This document shows, in pieces, positions 1 to 8,427 of a stretch of 26,365 nucleotides of DNA. This DNA is from a virus: the IMG/VR virus record IMGVR_UViG_3300010391_000157, positions 1 to 26,365 of that record; one strand, 5' to 3'. The translations under genes and the position numbers were made by a program. Each line of letters starts with the position of its first letter. Position 1 is the stretch's first letter. Below the pieces are notes generated by a model that saw nothing but the letters and a program-made list of their open reading frames with translations, made no database searches and had not been told where the DNA came from.

Positions 1-470
1 ACATCGACGCCGACGCCGACCGTCAGCAACACCCCCACCGAGACGCCGACCGCAACCCCGACCGTCACGGACACGCCGACCGAGACCCCGACCGAGACGC
101 CGACCGAGACGACGTTCACGCAGACTCCGACGGCGACGCCGACGAACACGCCGACGAACACGCCGACGAACACGCCGACCGACACGCCGACGAACACGCC
201 GACGAACACGCCGACCGACACGCCGACCGACACGCCGACGCCGGGCGGTCCGACGAGCACTCCCACAGATACGTCGACCGAAACGCCGACGCCGACCGAA
301 ACGCCGACGCCGACCGAAACGCCGACGCCAACTGAGACACTTACCGTCACCGAAACGCCGACCATGACATACACGCCGACGAACACCGAGACGCCTACAC
401 CGACTACAACGCCGACCGTAACTCAAACGCTAACCGTCACCCCGACGTTCACTCGCGTGTTCACACGCGT
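1..470 (+). repeat. Degenerate Thr-Pro-coding tandem repeat
   Basis: Short units based on acg-ccg-acc/acg with one variable codon are repeated with 6-, 12- and 18-nt periodicity. The third codon position varies, so the peptide repeat appears to be kept while the DNA drifts. Confidence 0.8.
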
Positions 471-543
471 TCCGTCCGCATCGCCAACGCGAACACCACT
501 GCGGACCCGCGTCCCGACCCGCGTGCATACACCACATCACTAG
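1..543 (+). CDS. Thr-Pro repeat protein, C-terminal part (gene starts before window)
   Basis: The frame is open from base 1 to a TAG at 541-543, so 180 codons are visible and the N-terminus lies outside the window. Almost the whole visible part is a low-complexity array of Thr-Pro pairs separated by Thr, Glu, Asn, Asp or Ala, with one GGP break near residue 82. The last 30 or so residues leave the repeat and become basic (Arg-Val-Pro-Thr type) before ending in His-His. Such arrays are usually extended extracellular linkers or stalks and potential O-glycosylation sites. The next gene starts 16 nt downstream on the same strand, so the two are probably cotranscribed. It is probably the tail of a secreted, Cys-containing protein like its three neighbours. 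No enzymatic function can be assigned. Confidence 0.75.
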   Translation, partial: TSTPTPTVSNTPTETPTATPTVTDTPTETPTETPTETTFTQTPTATPTNTPTNTPTNTPTDTPTNTPTNTPTDTPTDTPTPGGPTSTPTDTSTETPTPTETPTPTETPTPTETLTVTETPTMTYTPTNTETPTPTTTPTVTQTLTVTPTFTRVFTRVPSASPTRTPLRTRVPTRVHTPHH

Positions 544-559
544 AAGGATGGAATCGAAG

Positions 560-1522
560 ATGACCAGACTGAATACCGCCGCCGCTGCTGTCTTCTTCTT
601 TTCGCTGCTCACCAGCACCGCGGTCCACGCCGGCACGCAGTCGTGCTGCGACACGTCGCCGTCTCCCGGCTGCGACGACCCGGTGTGCCAGGCGGCCATC
701 TGCGCGTTCGACGACCACTGCTGCACGATCGACTGGGACTATCAGTGCACGCTCGAAGCGGAGGGGCTCTACACGGTGCTCGGGACATACCTGTGCGACT
801 GCGCGGTGCCGGCCACGCCGACTCCGACGCGCACGCCGACGCCGCCCGCCGGCGGGCCGACGCGCACGCCGACGGCGTGCGAAGACACCGGCCAGGACTC
901 CATCTCGCTCATGTCCGTGACGTTCCCGCCGCTCGCGACGGTGAACGCGCGCGGTGGCACGGACGCCATCGTCGAGCTGCACACTGTCGAGGCGAACTCG
1001 ACCTGCCCAGTGACGCTCCGGTTCGAGCACCGCGCGTGCGAGGACGGCGACCGGAAGGGCCGGCAGTGCGACGAGGACCTCGACTGCCCGCCGTTCCTCT
1101 TCGACGGTATCTGCGCGCGCTCGCTCGCGGCGCCGCTCGCGCTCACGTGGGTCCTGACTGACAACCACGGCACGACGGTCGCCGGGCCGACGACGGTCGC
1201 GCCGGCCTCGGGGATCGTGCGACTGCAGCTCTGCCCGACTACGCCGACGCCGACGGTCACCCAGACGCCGACCTCGACGCCGACGAGAACTTCGACCTCG
1301 ACCGCCACCAGCACGTGGACCCCGGGCGGCCCCACCGGTACGCCGACGCTGACGCCGACGAGTACGACGAACCCGACACGAACGTCGCCGGCGACCAAAA
1401 CGGCGACTCCGACTTTCAACGACGCGCGCGACGAGCGCCGCCTCGGGCTGACCTGGACGTTCCCGTGCGGGCGCGCTAGCCGCGACGTGCTCTTCACCCT
1501 CAGGCACGGTCTTGAGCCATGA
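560..1522 (+). CDS. Secreted Cys-rich protein with Thr-Pro linkers
   Basis: About 320 aa. The start at 560 is preferred because it begins directly at a typical Sec signal peptide (MTRLN, a hydrophobic Ala/Val/Phe core, then a VHA-G cleavage site) and lies 12 nt after an AGAAGG motif. The upstream ATG at 548 abuts that motif and adds only four residues. The mature protein opens with a Cys module of the pattern CC...PGC.D..C...IC..D..CC...WD..C. Thr-Pro linkers follow near residues 90-105. A mid domain holds a second Cys cluster (CEDGDRKGRQCDEDLDC), and a second Thr-Pro region spans about residues 230-290. The stop overlaps the next start (ATGA at 1519). The Cys module resembles ones I know from exported proteins of Binatota, myxobacteria and planctomycetes, and its function is unknown. 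A surface or virion-associated role is inferred from position only. Confidence 0.75.
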   Translation: MTRLNTAAAAVFFFSLLTSTAVHAGTQSCCDTSPSPGCDDPVCQAAICAFDDHCCTIDWDYQCTLEAEGLYTVLGTYLCDCAVPATPTPTRTPTPPAGGPTRTPTACEDTGQDSISLMSVTFPPLATVNARGGTDAIVELHTVEANSTCPVTLRFEHRACEDGDRKGRQCDEDLDCPPFLFDGICARSLAAPLALTWVLTDNHGTTVAGPTTVAPASGIVRLQLCPTTPTPTVTQTPTSTPTRTSTSTATSTWTPGGPTGTPTLTPTSTTNPTRTSPATKTATPTFNDARDERRLGLTWTFPCGRASRDVLFTLRHGLEP

Positions 1523-3366
1523 CCGGTCGTTCGACGCGATACCTGCGGCGACTTGCGAAGCGTGGTCTCCCAGTGCCTAGCGCTCGAATCCAGGCGTTCT
1601 CGCGCGCGCCGACGCGCCAGGAACGTCGTCTCGGATCGACCTGGTGTAAACTAAAGTTTACACTAGCCATAATCGTCGTTCTGGCCGCGTCGACCGGCGC
1701 GCGGAGCGCCGGCACGGTCGGCTCGCGAGCACAGGTGACGTTCGCGTCGGTGACGAGCCCGAACGGTGGGTGTCTGTCGAACTGCAGCGGCACCGTCACG
1801 TGGGTGGACCAGATCGCGCCGTCGAACGGGCGCGCGTCTCACCTCTTCGCCAATTGCATCGGGACCGGCTTCAACGTCGGCGCCACGTACATCTGGAACG
1901 TCAACGGCCTCGACACGACGCTGCGCTGCACGCTCGCCGGCGCGCCGCCGCAGTCGTGCTCAGACGTGACGCACGAGATCAACTACAACGCCGGCGACAC
2001 GGTCTACCTCCACCAGGACGGCCGCACGGGGACCGGCGTCGAGTGCGCCGTCACCATGATGATCAGTGCCTTCGGCAGCACGACGATCAACCACGACTCG
2101 ATCGTGCACTTCGGGAAGGTGTTCTCGAACACCGGCAACTCGCGCTGCGCGCAGACGTCCTTCGCTGGCATCGGGTGCGCGCTCGGCGCGTCTGCGGGCG
2201 GGTGGTTCCGCGCGCCGTCGAGCGGCGGGAAGTTCTCCGCGCTCGGCTGCACGCACGACGCCGCGATGCTCAGCGGTCGGTCGTACACGTACACCGCGCG
2301 GAACGAGACGAGTGGCTTCGATTCTGACATGTCGGTCACGTGCGCGGACGGCGGGCGCGCGTCGTCGTCGACGGCGTGCATCAACCCGTACTGCACCTTC
2401 TCGGCCGGCGACAAGATCACGATCAACGAGACGTACGCCGTCGGCCAGCTCATGGCGCGCGGCCTGTGGCTCGAGGCGCACGGCGTCCCGCAGGTGTCCA
2501 CGTCTGGCGACGCGCTCTCGACCTCTCTCCTGAAGGCGTGCGCACCGAACCTCCCGTGCTCGACGAACGTCGGGTCGGACGGCAAGCCGCTCGCCGAGCG
2601 AGCGACGCGCGCGACGCGCGTCCAGAAGCTCCAGGTCGACACGTCGGCGAACGTCGGGGGCAATCTCGTCGTCGACGTGTGCACCGGCTCGACGAACTCG
2701 GTGACCTGCAGCGGCGGTCTCAGGTGCACGATCACGAGCGGGGCGAAGCACTGCGAGAACTTCTCGGACGCGGTCGACATCGCGGAGGGCGATTACTACA
2801 ACGTCCAGTACACTGACCAGCCGCTGTCGGCGTTCCCGAACACGCACTACCTCGCGTACTCGATCGAGCTGGCGGAGGTCCCGCCGCCGACGCCGACCGT
2901 GACGCGCACGCCGACGCCGACGCCGACCGCGCCGCCGCCGTGCACGCCGATCCCCGGACACTGCTGCGACTGCGGGCCGGACAACCAGTGCAAGGACCCG
3001 CTGTGCGGCGACGCGTGCCCGACGCCGTGCATCAAGTGCGTCGACAACTGCTACTGCTGGCCAGTACTCCCGACCGGCACGCCGACCCAGACGCGGACCG
3101 TCACGCCGACCGCGACCTCGACGCCGACGCAGACGCCGACCCCGGCGGACGGCTGCTGCGCGTGCGACGACGTGGGCGACGGCTATGACCAGTGCTTCGA
3201 CGCGCAGCCGTGGACGTGCGAGGCGTGCGGCACGTCGATCGTGGTCCACTTCGAGTCGGGCGTCGCGTGCGGCGAGGGCTGCGGCGGGACGTGGCCGACG
3301 AGCACGCCGACGCGGACGCCGACGCAGACCGTGACTGACACGCCGACCGCGACGGTGACGCCGTGA
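1519..3366 (+). CDS. Secreted Cys-rich beta-rich protein with Thr-Pro linkers (paralogue 1)
   Basis: 615 aa if started at the ATG overlapping the previous stop; a GTG at 1573 is an alternative. The recognisable signal peptide ([12 protein letters not shown]..., cleavage near GARSA) begins only at about residue 45. No canonical start lies next to it, and the upstream stretch contains a dispersed repeat and a palindrome, so the true start is uncertain. The mature protein has about 400 residues of Gly/Ser/Thr-rich, Cys-paired, probably beta-sandwich sequence, then a Thr-Pro linker, a compact Cys cluster ([17 protein letters not shown]), another linker, a second Cys cluster, and a Thr-Pro tail. 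It is clearly related to the next protein: both contain GRS.T.TARN.T.G..S...VTC and a later CTG/CSGTT.SVTC motif. The stop overlaps the next ATG by 4 nt. Its place in the tail operon suggests a virion or cell-surface role; no family is recognised. Confidence 0.75.
   Translation: MTGRSTRYLRRLAKRGLPVPSARIQAFSRAPTRQERRLGSTWCKLKFTLAIIVVLAASTGARSAGTVGSRAQVTFASVTSPNGGCLSNCSGTVTWVDQIAPSNGRASHLFANCIGTGFNVGATYIWNVNGLDTTLRCTLAGAPPQSCSDVTHEINYNAGDTVYLHQDGRTGTGVECAVTMMISAFGSTTINHDSIVHFGKVFSNTGNSRCAQTSFAGIGCALGASAGGWFRAPSSGGKFSALGCTHDAAMLSGRSYTYTARNETSGFDSDMSVTCADGGRASSSTACINPYCTFSAGDKITINETYAVGQLMARGLWLEAHGVPQVSTSGDALSTSLLKACAPNLPCSTNVGSDGKPLAERATRATRVQKLQVDTSANVGGNLVVDVCTGSTNSVTCSGGLRCTITSGAKHCENFSDAVDIAEGDYYNVQYTDQPLSAFPNTHYLAYSIELAEVPPPTPTVTRTPTPTPTAPPPCTPIPGHCCDCGPDNQCKDPLCGDACPTPCIKCVDNCYCWPVLPTGTPTQTRTVTPTATSTPTQTPTPADGCCACDDVGDGYDQCFDAQPWTCEACGTSIVVHFESGVACGEGCGGTWPTSTPTRTPTQTVTDTPTATVTP
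1532..1595 (+). repeat. Dispersed repeat, copy A (16-mer plus 36-mer)
   Basis: Bases 1560-1595 match 14103-14138 at 34 of 36 positions in the same orientation. A 16-mer at 1532-1547 is the exact reverse complement of 14074-14089, which occupies the matching place beside the other copy (12 and 13 nt away). The copy lies in the doubtful N-terminal extension of the 1519-3366 gene. Confidence 0.8.
1641..1666. promoter_or_regulatory. Palindromic operator-like site
   Basis: A 12+2+12 inverted repeat with one mismatch, centred on GTGTAAACT-AA-AGTTTACAC, is strikingly AT-rich in a GC-rich setting. It contains TGTAAA-N6-TTTACA, the spacing of a TyrR box, although no TyrR gene is seen. It lies between repeat copy A and the signal-peptide codons of the 1519-3366 gene, as a regulator binding site would. 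No convincing -10/-35 pair is visible next to it. Confidence 0.45.
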
Positions 3367-5942
3367 AGACGCGCGCACTCCTCATCGCGGTTCTAACGCT
3401 GGCGTTCGCAGCCAGGCGCGCGCACGCAGCCGCCGTGACCCGCAGCGAGCTAGACCTGTACCTCAACGGCAACAACTACTGTTGGTCTGGCTGCTCAACC
3501 AACGAAGTCGAGAAGGACCACATTGTCCCGGCGAGTGGCCGCCTCTCCAACCTCTACGTCCACTGCACCGGAACAACCGGCGCGCAGACGTACACGCTGC
3601 GGAAGAACGGTTCCAACACGTCGCTGACCTGCACTCTCGGCGGCTCGACCGGCGACTGCTCGGACACGTCGAACACCGTGGACTACGTCGCGACGGACAA
3701 TCTCTCCTTCAACTCCGGAGGGGTGAACGGCGAGTGCACCGCGTCGATGCTACTGAGCGCTAACGGCAACACGTCGGGGAACCACGACGCGGTGCTCACG
3801 GCAAAAGGCGTCGATGCTAACCCCGGCAACGCGAGCTGCGGCCCGGGGAGGACGACCGCGCTGGTATGCAACGCCACGCAGAACGTCCACGGCTCGGCAT
3901 TCTTCCAGGCGCCGAGCGGAGGCGGAACGTTCTCGGCGATAGCGTGTACCGCCGATGCTACGATGATTAGTGGCCGGTCGCGCACGATCACGGCGCGAAA
4001 CGACACCACTGGCATGAACAGCAACCTCGCCGTCACGTGCAACAGCACCACCAGGTCGGCGCAGAGCACCTCGTGCTCGTCGAACTGCTCGGTGAGCGCG
4101 GCGGACTTCGTTGGCATCGACCACACGTTCGTCACCGGTCAGGACATGTTCTACGGGTGGTGGTGGGAGATCACTGGCGTCCCGCACGTCATGGCCTGCG
4201 GCGGCGTGAATGACACGAGCACGCAGTTCTGCACCCCGAACAAGCCAGCGAGCACGATTGCCGGGCTCGTCAGGGCGCCGCGCGGGTCGGTCTTCCAGAA
4301 CTTCCGCGCGGCCTCCTCCGTGCTGCTGGGCCAGACTGTGCTCGTGGAAATCTGCTCTGGCACGACATCATCCGTCACGTGCGGCGGCGGCCGCCCGAAC
4401 TGTAATCTCACCACCGCTGTCTCCACGTGCAGCGATACGTCGAACACTGCGACACTAGCCGCCGGCGACTACTGGTACGTCAAGATAGGCGCCGACTTGG
4501 TCGCCGGGACGAGCAGCATCAACGTGGCCTTCGAGGCCGCCGAGTCGGCGACCAACACACCGACGCCGACGCAGACGCCGACAATAACCAACACGCCGAC
4601 GCAGACCCCGACTGTGACGAACACACCGACGCAGACCCCGACGATCACGGATACGCCGACGCAGACCCCGACGATCACGGACACGCCGACGCAGACCCCG
4701 ACGATCACGGACACGCCGACGCATACGCCCACGATCACGGACACGCCAACCGAGACGCCGACTCACACTCCGACGCAGACACCGACTGTGACGAACACAC
4801 CGACGCAGACGCCAACAGTCACGCAGACGCCGACGGCCACGACGCTCAAGCGCTGCCAGACGCCGACGCCGCGGCCGATCGTGTGCTGCCAGTTCTTCAC
4901 ATCCGGCTTCCCGTCGTGCTCGCAGTCCGACCCAAACATCGGCTGTGGTGACCTCGGCACCGAGGTGCCGGACACGGTGTGCAACGGCGAGACGAGCATG
5001 TGCGAAGCACGGACGCCGACGCCGACGCCGGCGGCGACACCGACCATCACGCCGCTGCCCGGGGACTCGTGCTGCCAGTGCGACACGCTCCCGCTCACGT
5101 GCGACGCGCCGCACCCGCCGCCGGTGAACTGCGGCCCGTGCGCCGTCATCCCGCACTCGTTCTGCAACGGCCAGTCCGGGCTGTGCGAGGCGTTCCCGAC
5201 CGCCACGCCGACGGTCGCCACGCCGACGCCGGTCGCGACCTTCCCGTGCCCGGCCGGCTCGTCGCCCTTCACGTTCCCAGTCTCCGCCCCGACCGACGAC
5301 GGCTTCGCGTTCACTACCGAGGCGGGGAGCTGGCGATCGCAGACGTGCGCGAACGCGGGCGACGACGACGTGGTTATGCCGCTGGTCGCCGAGCGGAACG
5401 AGACGCACACGTACGACTCGACCATGGCGATGTTCCGGATCACGCCCGACCTCGGGCCGCAGTCCGTCATCGTCTCCGGCGCGCTGCGGCTCTACGCGAC
5501 GGCGAACGTGAACGGCGACGCGCCGGCGTGGGGCGTCGCGTGCCGCTACTACCCGAAGGATAACTGGCCGGTCGGCTGCGAGGACTTCTCGGTCGACCCC
5601 GCGGGGCCGATTGCGTTCGCCTTCTCGCCGACGCTCTCGAACCCACCGATGGCGTTCTTCCCGGTCGGCGCGTACTCGGCGCCGATACCACTCCGCAACG
5701 TCGGCTCGATCGCGCCGGGCGTGCCGGTGGGGTTCCGCTGCTGGCTCGCAGAGGTCGGCGTGCCGACCAAGCTGAACGAGGTGGCGTTCTCGTCGATCGA
5801 GGGCGGGCACCCGCCGCTCCTCGACCTGTGCGTCCTCCACGGGCAGCCGCGCTCGCCCTCGCCGACGCCGCGCGAGACCGCCACGCCGGCGGCGACGCCG
5901 ACCCAGGCTGGCGGCGTGCCGCGGTGCGACACGGGGACCTGA
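3363..5942 (+). CDS. Secreted Cys-rich protein with Thr-Pro array and C-terminal beta domain (paralogue 2)
   Basis: 859 aa. The ATG overlaps the previous stop and opens directly into a signal peptide ([17 protein letters not shown], cleavage near AHA-A). Residues of about 25-395 are the domain shared with the preceding protein: [33 protein letters not shown] and [14 protein letters not shown] correspond to SGRASHLF-, CTLAG- and [14 protein letters not shown]-type motifs there. A long Thr-Pro array (about 400-495) is followed by two Cys-rich modules (about 500-620) separated by another linker. The C-terminal 210 residues begin [13 protein letters not shown] and continue with FRITPDLG..., resembling the DNRLRE/carbohydrate-binding-like beta domains of surface proteins. 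It ends 1 nt before the tail protein I gene, which argues that it is part of the virion operon. Adhesin or fibre function is inferred, not shown. Confidence 0.75.
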   Translation: MKTRALLIAVLTLAFAARRAHAAAVTRSELDLYLNGNNYCWSGCSTNEVEKDHIVPASGRLSNLYVHCTGTTGAQTYTLRKNGSNTSLTCTLGGSTGDCSDTSNTVDYVATDNLSFNSGGVNGECTASMLLSANGNTSGNHDAVLTAKGVDANPGNASCGPGRTTALVCNATQNVHGSAFFQAPSGGGTFSAIACTADATMISGRSRTITARNDTTGMNSNLAVTCNSTTRSAQSTSCSSNCSVSAADFVGIDHTFVTGQDMFYGWWWEITGVPHVMACGGVNDTSTQFCTPNKPASTIAGLVRAPRGSVFQNFRAASSVLLGQTVLVEICSGTTSSVTCGGGRPNCNLTTAVSTCSDTSNTATLAAGDYWYVKIGADLVAGTSSINVAFEAAESATNTPTPTQTPTITNTPTQTPTVTNTPTQTPTITDTPTQTPTITDTPTQTPTITDTPTHTPTITDTPTETPTHTPTQTPTVTNTPTQTPTVTQTPTATTLKRCQTPTPRPIVCCQFFTSGFPSCSQSDPNIGCGDLGTEVPDTVCNGETSMCEARTPTPTPAATPTITPLPGDSCCQCDTLPLTCDAPHPPPVNCGPCAVIPHSFCNGQSGLCEAFPTATPTVATPTPVATFPCPAGSSPFTFPVSAPTDDGFAFTTEAGSWRSQTCANAGDDDVVMPLVAERNETHTYDSTMAMFRITPDLGPQSVIVSGALRLYATANVNGDAPAWGVACRYYPKDNWPVGCEDFSVDPAGPIAFAFSPTLSNPPMAFFPVGAYSAPIPLRNVGSIAPGVPVGFRCWLAEVGVPTKLNEVAFSSIEGGHPPLLDLCVLHGQPRSPSPTPRETATPAATPTQAGGVPRCDTGT
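4558..4840 (+). repeat. 30-bp tandem repeat coding a Thr-Pro decapeptide
   Basis: About nine units of a 30-bp motif encode TPT-I/V-T-D/N-TPTQ. The central four (about 4635-4750) are nearly identical at the DNA level, containing acgatcacgga with t/c changes only. This points to recent unit duplication and possible length variation. Confidence 0.8.
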
Positions 5943-5943
5943 G

Positions 5944-7099
5944 ATGCCGGAGCTCCAGCTACAGTCCTCGCTCGCCGGGGACACGCGCAGCAAGGCGATG
6001 CTCAAGCTCGCCGGCCGGCTGTCGCGCCCCGAGCCGGGGTCGCCAGGCGTCATCGACGGGGACGCTGCTCGTGTACTGGCTCGGCAACGAGCCCGACTCG
6101 GCCGAGCCGTACTGGAACGCGCTCATCCCGTACCTGCTCTGGCAGTTCGACCTCCTCTCGCCGTTCTGGCAGCGGCTCCAGCCGGTCGGCACGTCGGGGA
6201 CGAAGGCGCTGCGCGAGCTGGTCAAGATCGGCGTCGCGCTCCACAAGATCCGCGGCACGCCGCGAGCGCTGAAGCTCATCCTCCAGGCGCTCGGCTACGG
6301 CGCGCGCGCGCCGGCCGCGCCGACCGTCCGCATCCTCGAGGGCCAGGACTCGTGGGGCGGGTCGTACTGGCCGCCGGAGCAGGGGTGGGCGGTGTATCGC
6401 GTCGTCCTCCCGACGTCCGGCATCCGCATCGCCGAGCTGCCAGACCTCCACTGGGACCCGCGCAAGACCTACAGGCCGGGGGACATCGTGACGTACCCGA
6501 CGGCGATAAACAACGGCGTGATCGACACGGTGAACCGCGGGAGCTTCTACGTCGCGGCGACGGTGCCGCCGGTCGGCGCGCCGCCGAAGTACTTCGAGGT
6601 CGGCAACGTCGGTCGCACGATCCACGAGGACGGGACGCTGAACGCCGCGGAGAACCCGACGAACGCGTTCCAGATCGGGGACATGCGGTGGCTCAGCGAG
6701 GTGGGCGCGCTGACAACTCGTTACTGGAACCCCATGTCGCCGCTCAACGGCGTGCTGTACCGGCTGCTCACGCCGCTCGACATCAGCCTCATCCGCGAGG
6801 CGTGCGTGTTCTTCGCGCCGGTGAGCCGGTGGCTCGACCTCATCACGTTCGACATCGAGCTGGCCATCCACGACTTCCTGCCGCCGTTCTCAGACTCGGT
6901 GACCGCGCCGACCGGCGTGGCCGTCCCGGTGTTCGACGCGCTGCCACCGCTCTACGACACGATGATCGTCGCCATGCCGAGCATGGCGGACGCCATCACC
7001 TTCGTTCCGACGCACCGCGGCGCGTGGCGCCACGGCGCCGGATTCACATACTCGAAAGCGAAGATCCGCATGATCGACAACATCCCGCGGATCGTATAA
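5944..7099 (+). CDS. Phage tail protein I (P2 gpI-like), with +1 frameshift
   Basis: The protein reads in two frames. From ATG 5944 it runs MPELQLQSSLAGD... to about codon 38. The conserved part then continues in the +1 frame from GTLLVYWLGNEPDSA to the TAA at 7097-7099. Removing or skipping one G of the GGGG at 6058-6061 joins them into a product of about 384 aa. The region LLWQFDLL...ELVKIGVALHKIRGTPRALKLILQALGYG matches the core of the Tail_P2_I family, which builds the outer baseplate and attaches tail fibres in P2-like myophages. The C-terminal half contains a YRPGDIVTYPT...FYVAAT segment of the kind found in tail-attached carbohydrate-binding modules. The larger open frame that starts upstream at 5828 is not the true start, because its N-terminus is out-of-frame sequence of the previous gene. 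The break could be a sequencing indel, a real mutation, or programmed +1 frameshifting. Confidence 0.75.
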
Positions 7100-7115
7100 A
7101 AAAGGAGAGAGGACT

Positions 7116-7811
7116 ATGAGACCAAGAGGACACGTCGTCACCACCGCATGGTGCAAGAGGACCGGTCGCCGGCTGTGGACGCGCGAGGCGGACAACCTCG
7201 TCGTGTACGCGGGCACCATCAACGTCGCGAACCACATCGCCGACCTCACCAACTTCGGCGTCGTCGCCTTCGGCGTCGGGTCGGGCGGTGGCGCGCCGTC
7301 GACCGGCGACACGGCGTTGACGAACCCGAGCTACTACAAGGAGTTCGTCGCGGCGACGACCGTCTCTGGCTCGCCGCTGCCGGCCACCATCACCTTCAAC
7401 TGGGGGATCAACAGCGGGTCGCCGCTCGACCACGGCGCGAAGGGCATCGTCGCCACGGAGATCGGGCTTTTCATGAACCCGACCGGCGTGGCGCTGCCGG
7501 ACGTGATCAGCACCGTGACGCTCGGGACGTGGGCGTCGGGGTCGCCGTACGTCTCCACGCCGGCATCCTCGGCTAGCGTGCTGCTCGACTCGAACCTCAA
7601 CGTCCAGGTCTGCACGACAGCCGGCACGAGCGGCGGCAGCGAGCCGACGTGGGCCACGACCATCGGCAACACGACCGCGGACAACACCGTCACCTGGACG
7701 TGCCGCGCGCTGCACTCACAGCCGACCGTCCTCTTCGCTCGCGCGCTGATGCCGCTCGGCGTGCTCACCCCGGCCGTCGGCTTCACGTCGACGTGGTTCG
7801 TGACGGTGTAA
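7116..7811 (+). CDS. Tail fibre-associated structural protein
   Basis: 231 aa, with a strong ribosome binding site (AAAGGAGAGAGG) just before the ATG. The N-terminus (VVTTAWCKRTGRRLWTREAD, NLVVYAGTINVANHIA) resembles phage tail proteins that begin with a short beta-hairpin and a conserved N.v...G...ia element. Residues of about 165-190 carry TAGTSGGSEPTWATTIG followed by TADNTVTW, a short module recurrent in phage fibres and surface proteins. There is no signal peptide. It follows tail protein I and precedes a fibre-like gene, the usual order in myophage tail clusters (gpI, then gpH-type fibres). The exact role is uncertain; a fibre connector or fibre is most likely. Confidence 0.6.
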   Translation: MRPRGHVVTTAWCKRTGRRLWTREADNLVVYAGTINVANHIADLTNFGVVAFGVGSGGGAPSTGDTALTNPSYYKEFVAATTVSGSPLPATITFNWGINSGSPLDHGAKGIVATEIGLFMNPTGVALPDVISTVTLGTWASGSPYVSTPASSASVLLDSNLNVQVCTTAGTSGGSEPTWATTIGNTTADNTVTWTCRALHSQPTVLFARALMPLGVLTPAVGFTSTWFVTV

Positions 7812-7813
7812 CC

Positions 7814-8416
7814 ATGGCGAACCTCACGGACAACCCCAGCATCAACTCCGGCCCGCGCGTGATCACGTGGACGGCGAACGATACCTACAAGCTCGACGGC
7901 AACGACGCCGTAGAGGGCGCCGCTGTCGGCGCGTCGTTCGGCGGGCTCGGGAACGACAACCAGCCGCACCAGAAGCTAGCGAACCGGACGTCGGCGCTCT
8001 ACAACGCCATCCAGGCGTTCGCCGGCGAACACGACTTCCTCTTCAACAGCGTCTCGCTGCCCGCGCACGCCGACGGCCTCTTGATATTCCCCATGGCGTT
8101 CGCCGGCAGCAACACGCCGGTGTGGGTCCAGTTCGGCTTCATCACGATCGGGCCGACGACCGGCTCAGCGAACGGCGTGCTGCAGCGACCGTGGTTCCAG
8201 GAGTTCCCGAACCAGGTGCTCTCCGTGCAGTGCACGCCGGCGATACTCACCGACGTGTCAACGCCGCTCTCGATGCAGGTCACGCCGATCCTCGTCGCGT
8301 GCTCGAAGACGACGTTCTCGTTCCGGTGGCAGATCGAGTTCGTCCTCACCGGCGCCGGCGCCGTGAACCCCGGCACCGTGCCGTGGGGCTTCAACTACCT
8401 CGCTCTCGGGTTCTAA
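7814..8416 (+). CDS. Tail fibre-like protein
   Basis: 200 aa from the ATG at 7814, two bases after the previous TAA; the open frame extends upstream only as out-of-frame sequence. The N-terminal half has YKLDGNDAVEGAAVGASFGG and NQPHQKLANRTSALYNAIQA, a pattern typical of tail-fibre shafts, in which the LANRT..L helix precedes the receptor-binding head. The C-terminus ends GFNYLALGF, like the terminal beta strand of gp53-type tail-fibre domains. No signal peptide. It is probably the distal receptor-binding component; the family assignment is by motif only. Confidence 0.6.
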   Translation: MANLTDNPSINSGPRVITWTANDTYKLDGNDAVEGAAVGASFGGLGNDNQPHQKLANRTSALYNAIQAFAGEHDFLFNSVSLPAHADGLLIFPMAFAGSNTPVWVQFGFITIGPTTGSANGVLQRPWFQEFPNQVLSVQCTPAILTDVSTPLSMQVTPILVACSKTTFSFRWQIEFVLTGAGAVNPGTVPWGFNYLALGF

Positions 8417-8427
8417 GGAGAAAGAAG

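Noticed and set aside
1-470. CRISPR-like array
   Set aside because: The repeats are short, contiguous, lack spacers, and encode Thr-Pro in one open frame.
461-1507. - strand frame of 348 aa opposite the Thr-Pro proteins
   Set aside because: Arg-rich translation of the complement of a Thr-Pro repeat, with no start signals, opposite a gene with a clear signal peptide.
1641-1666. True TyrR box
   Set aside because: The spacing fits, but no aromatic amino acid gene or TyrR is present, so only a generic operator-like palindrome is claimed.
5828-5943. Upstream start for the tail protein I frame
   Set aside because: This part is out-of-frame sequence of the preceding secreted protein; the ATG at 5944 with a one-base shift explains the data better.
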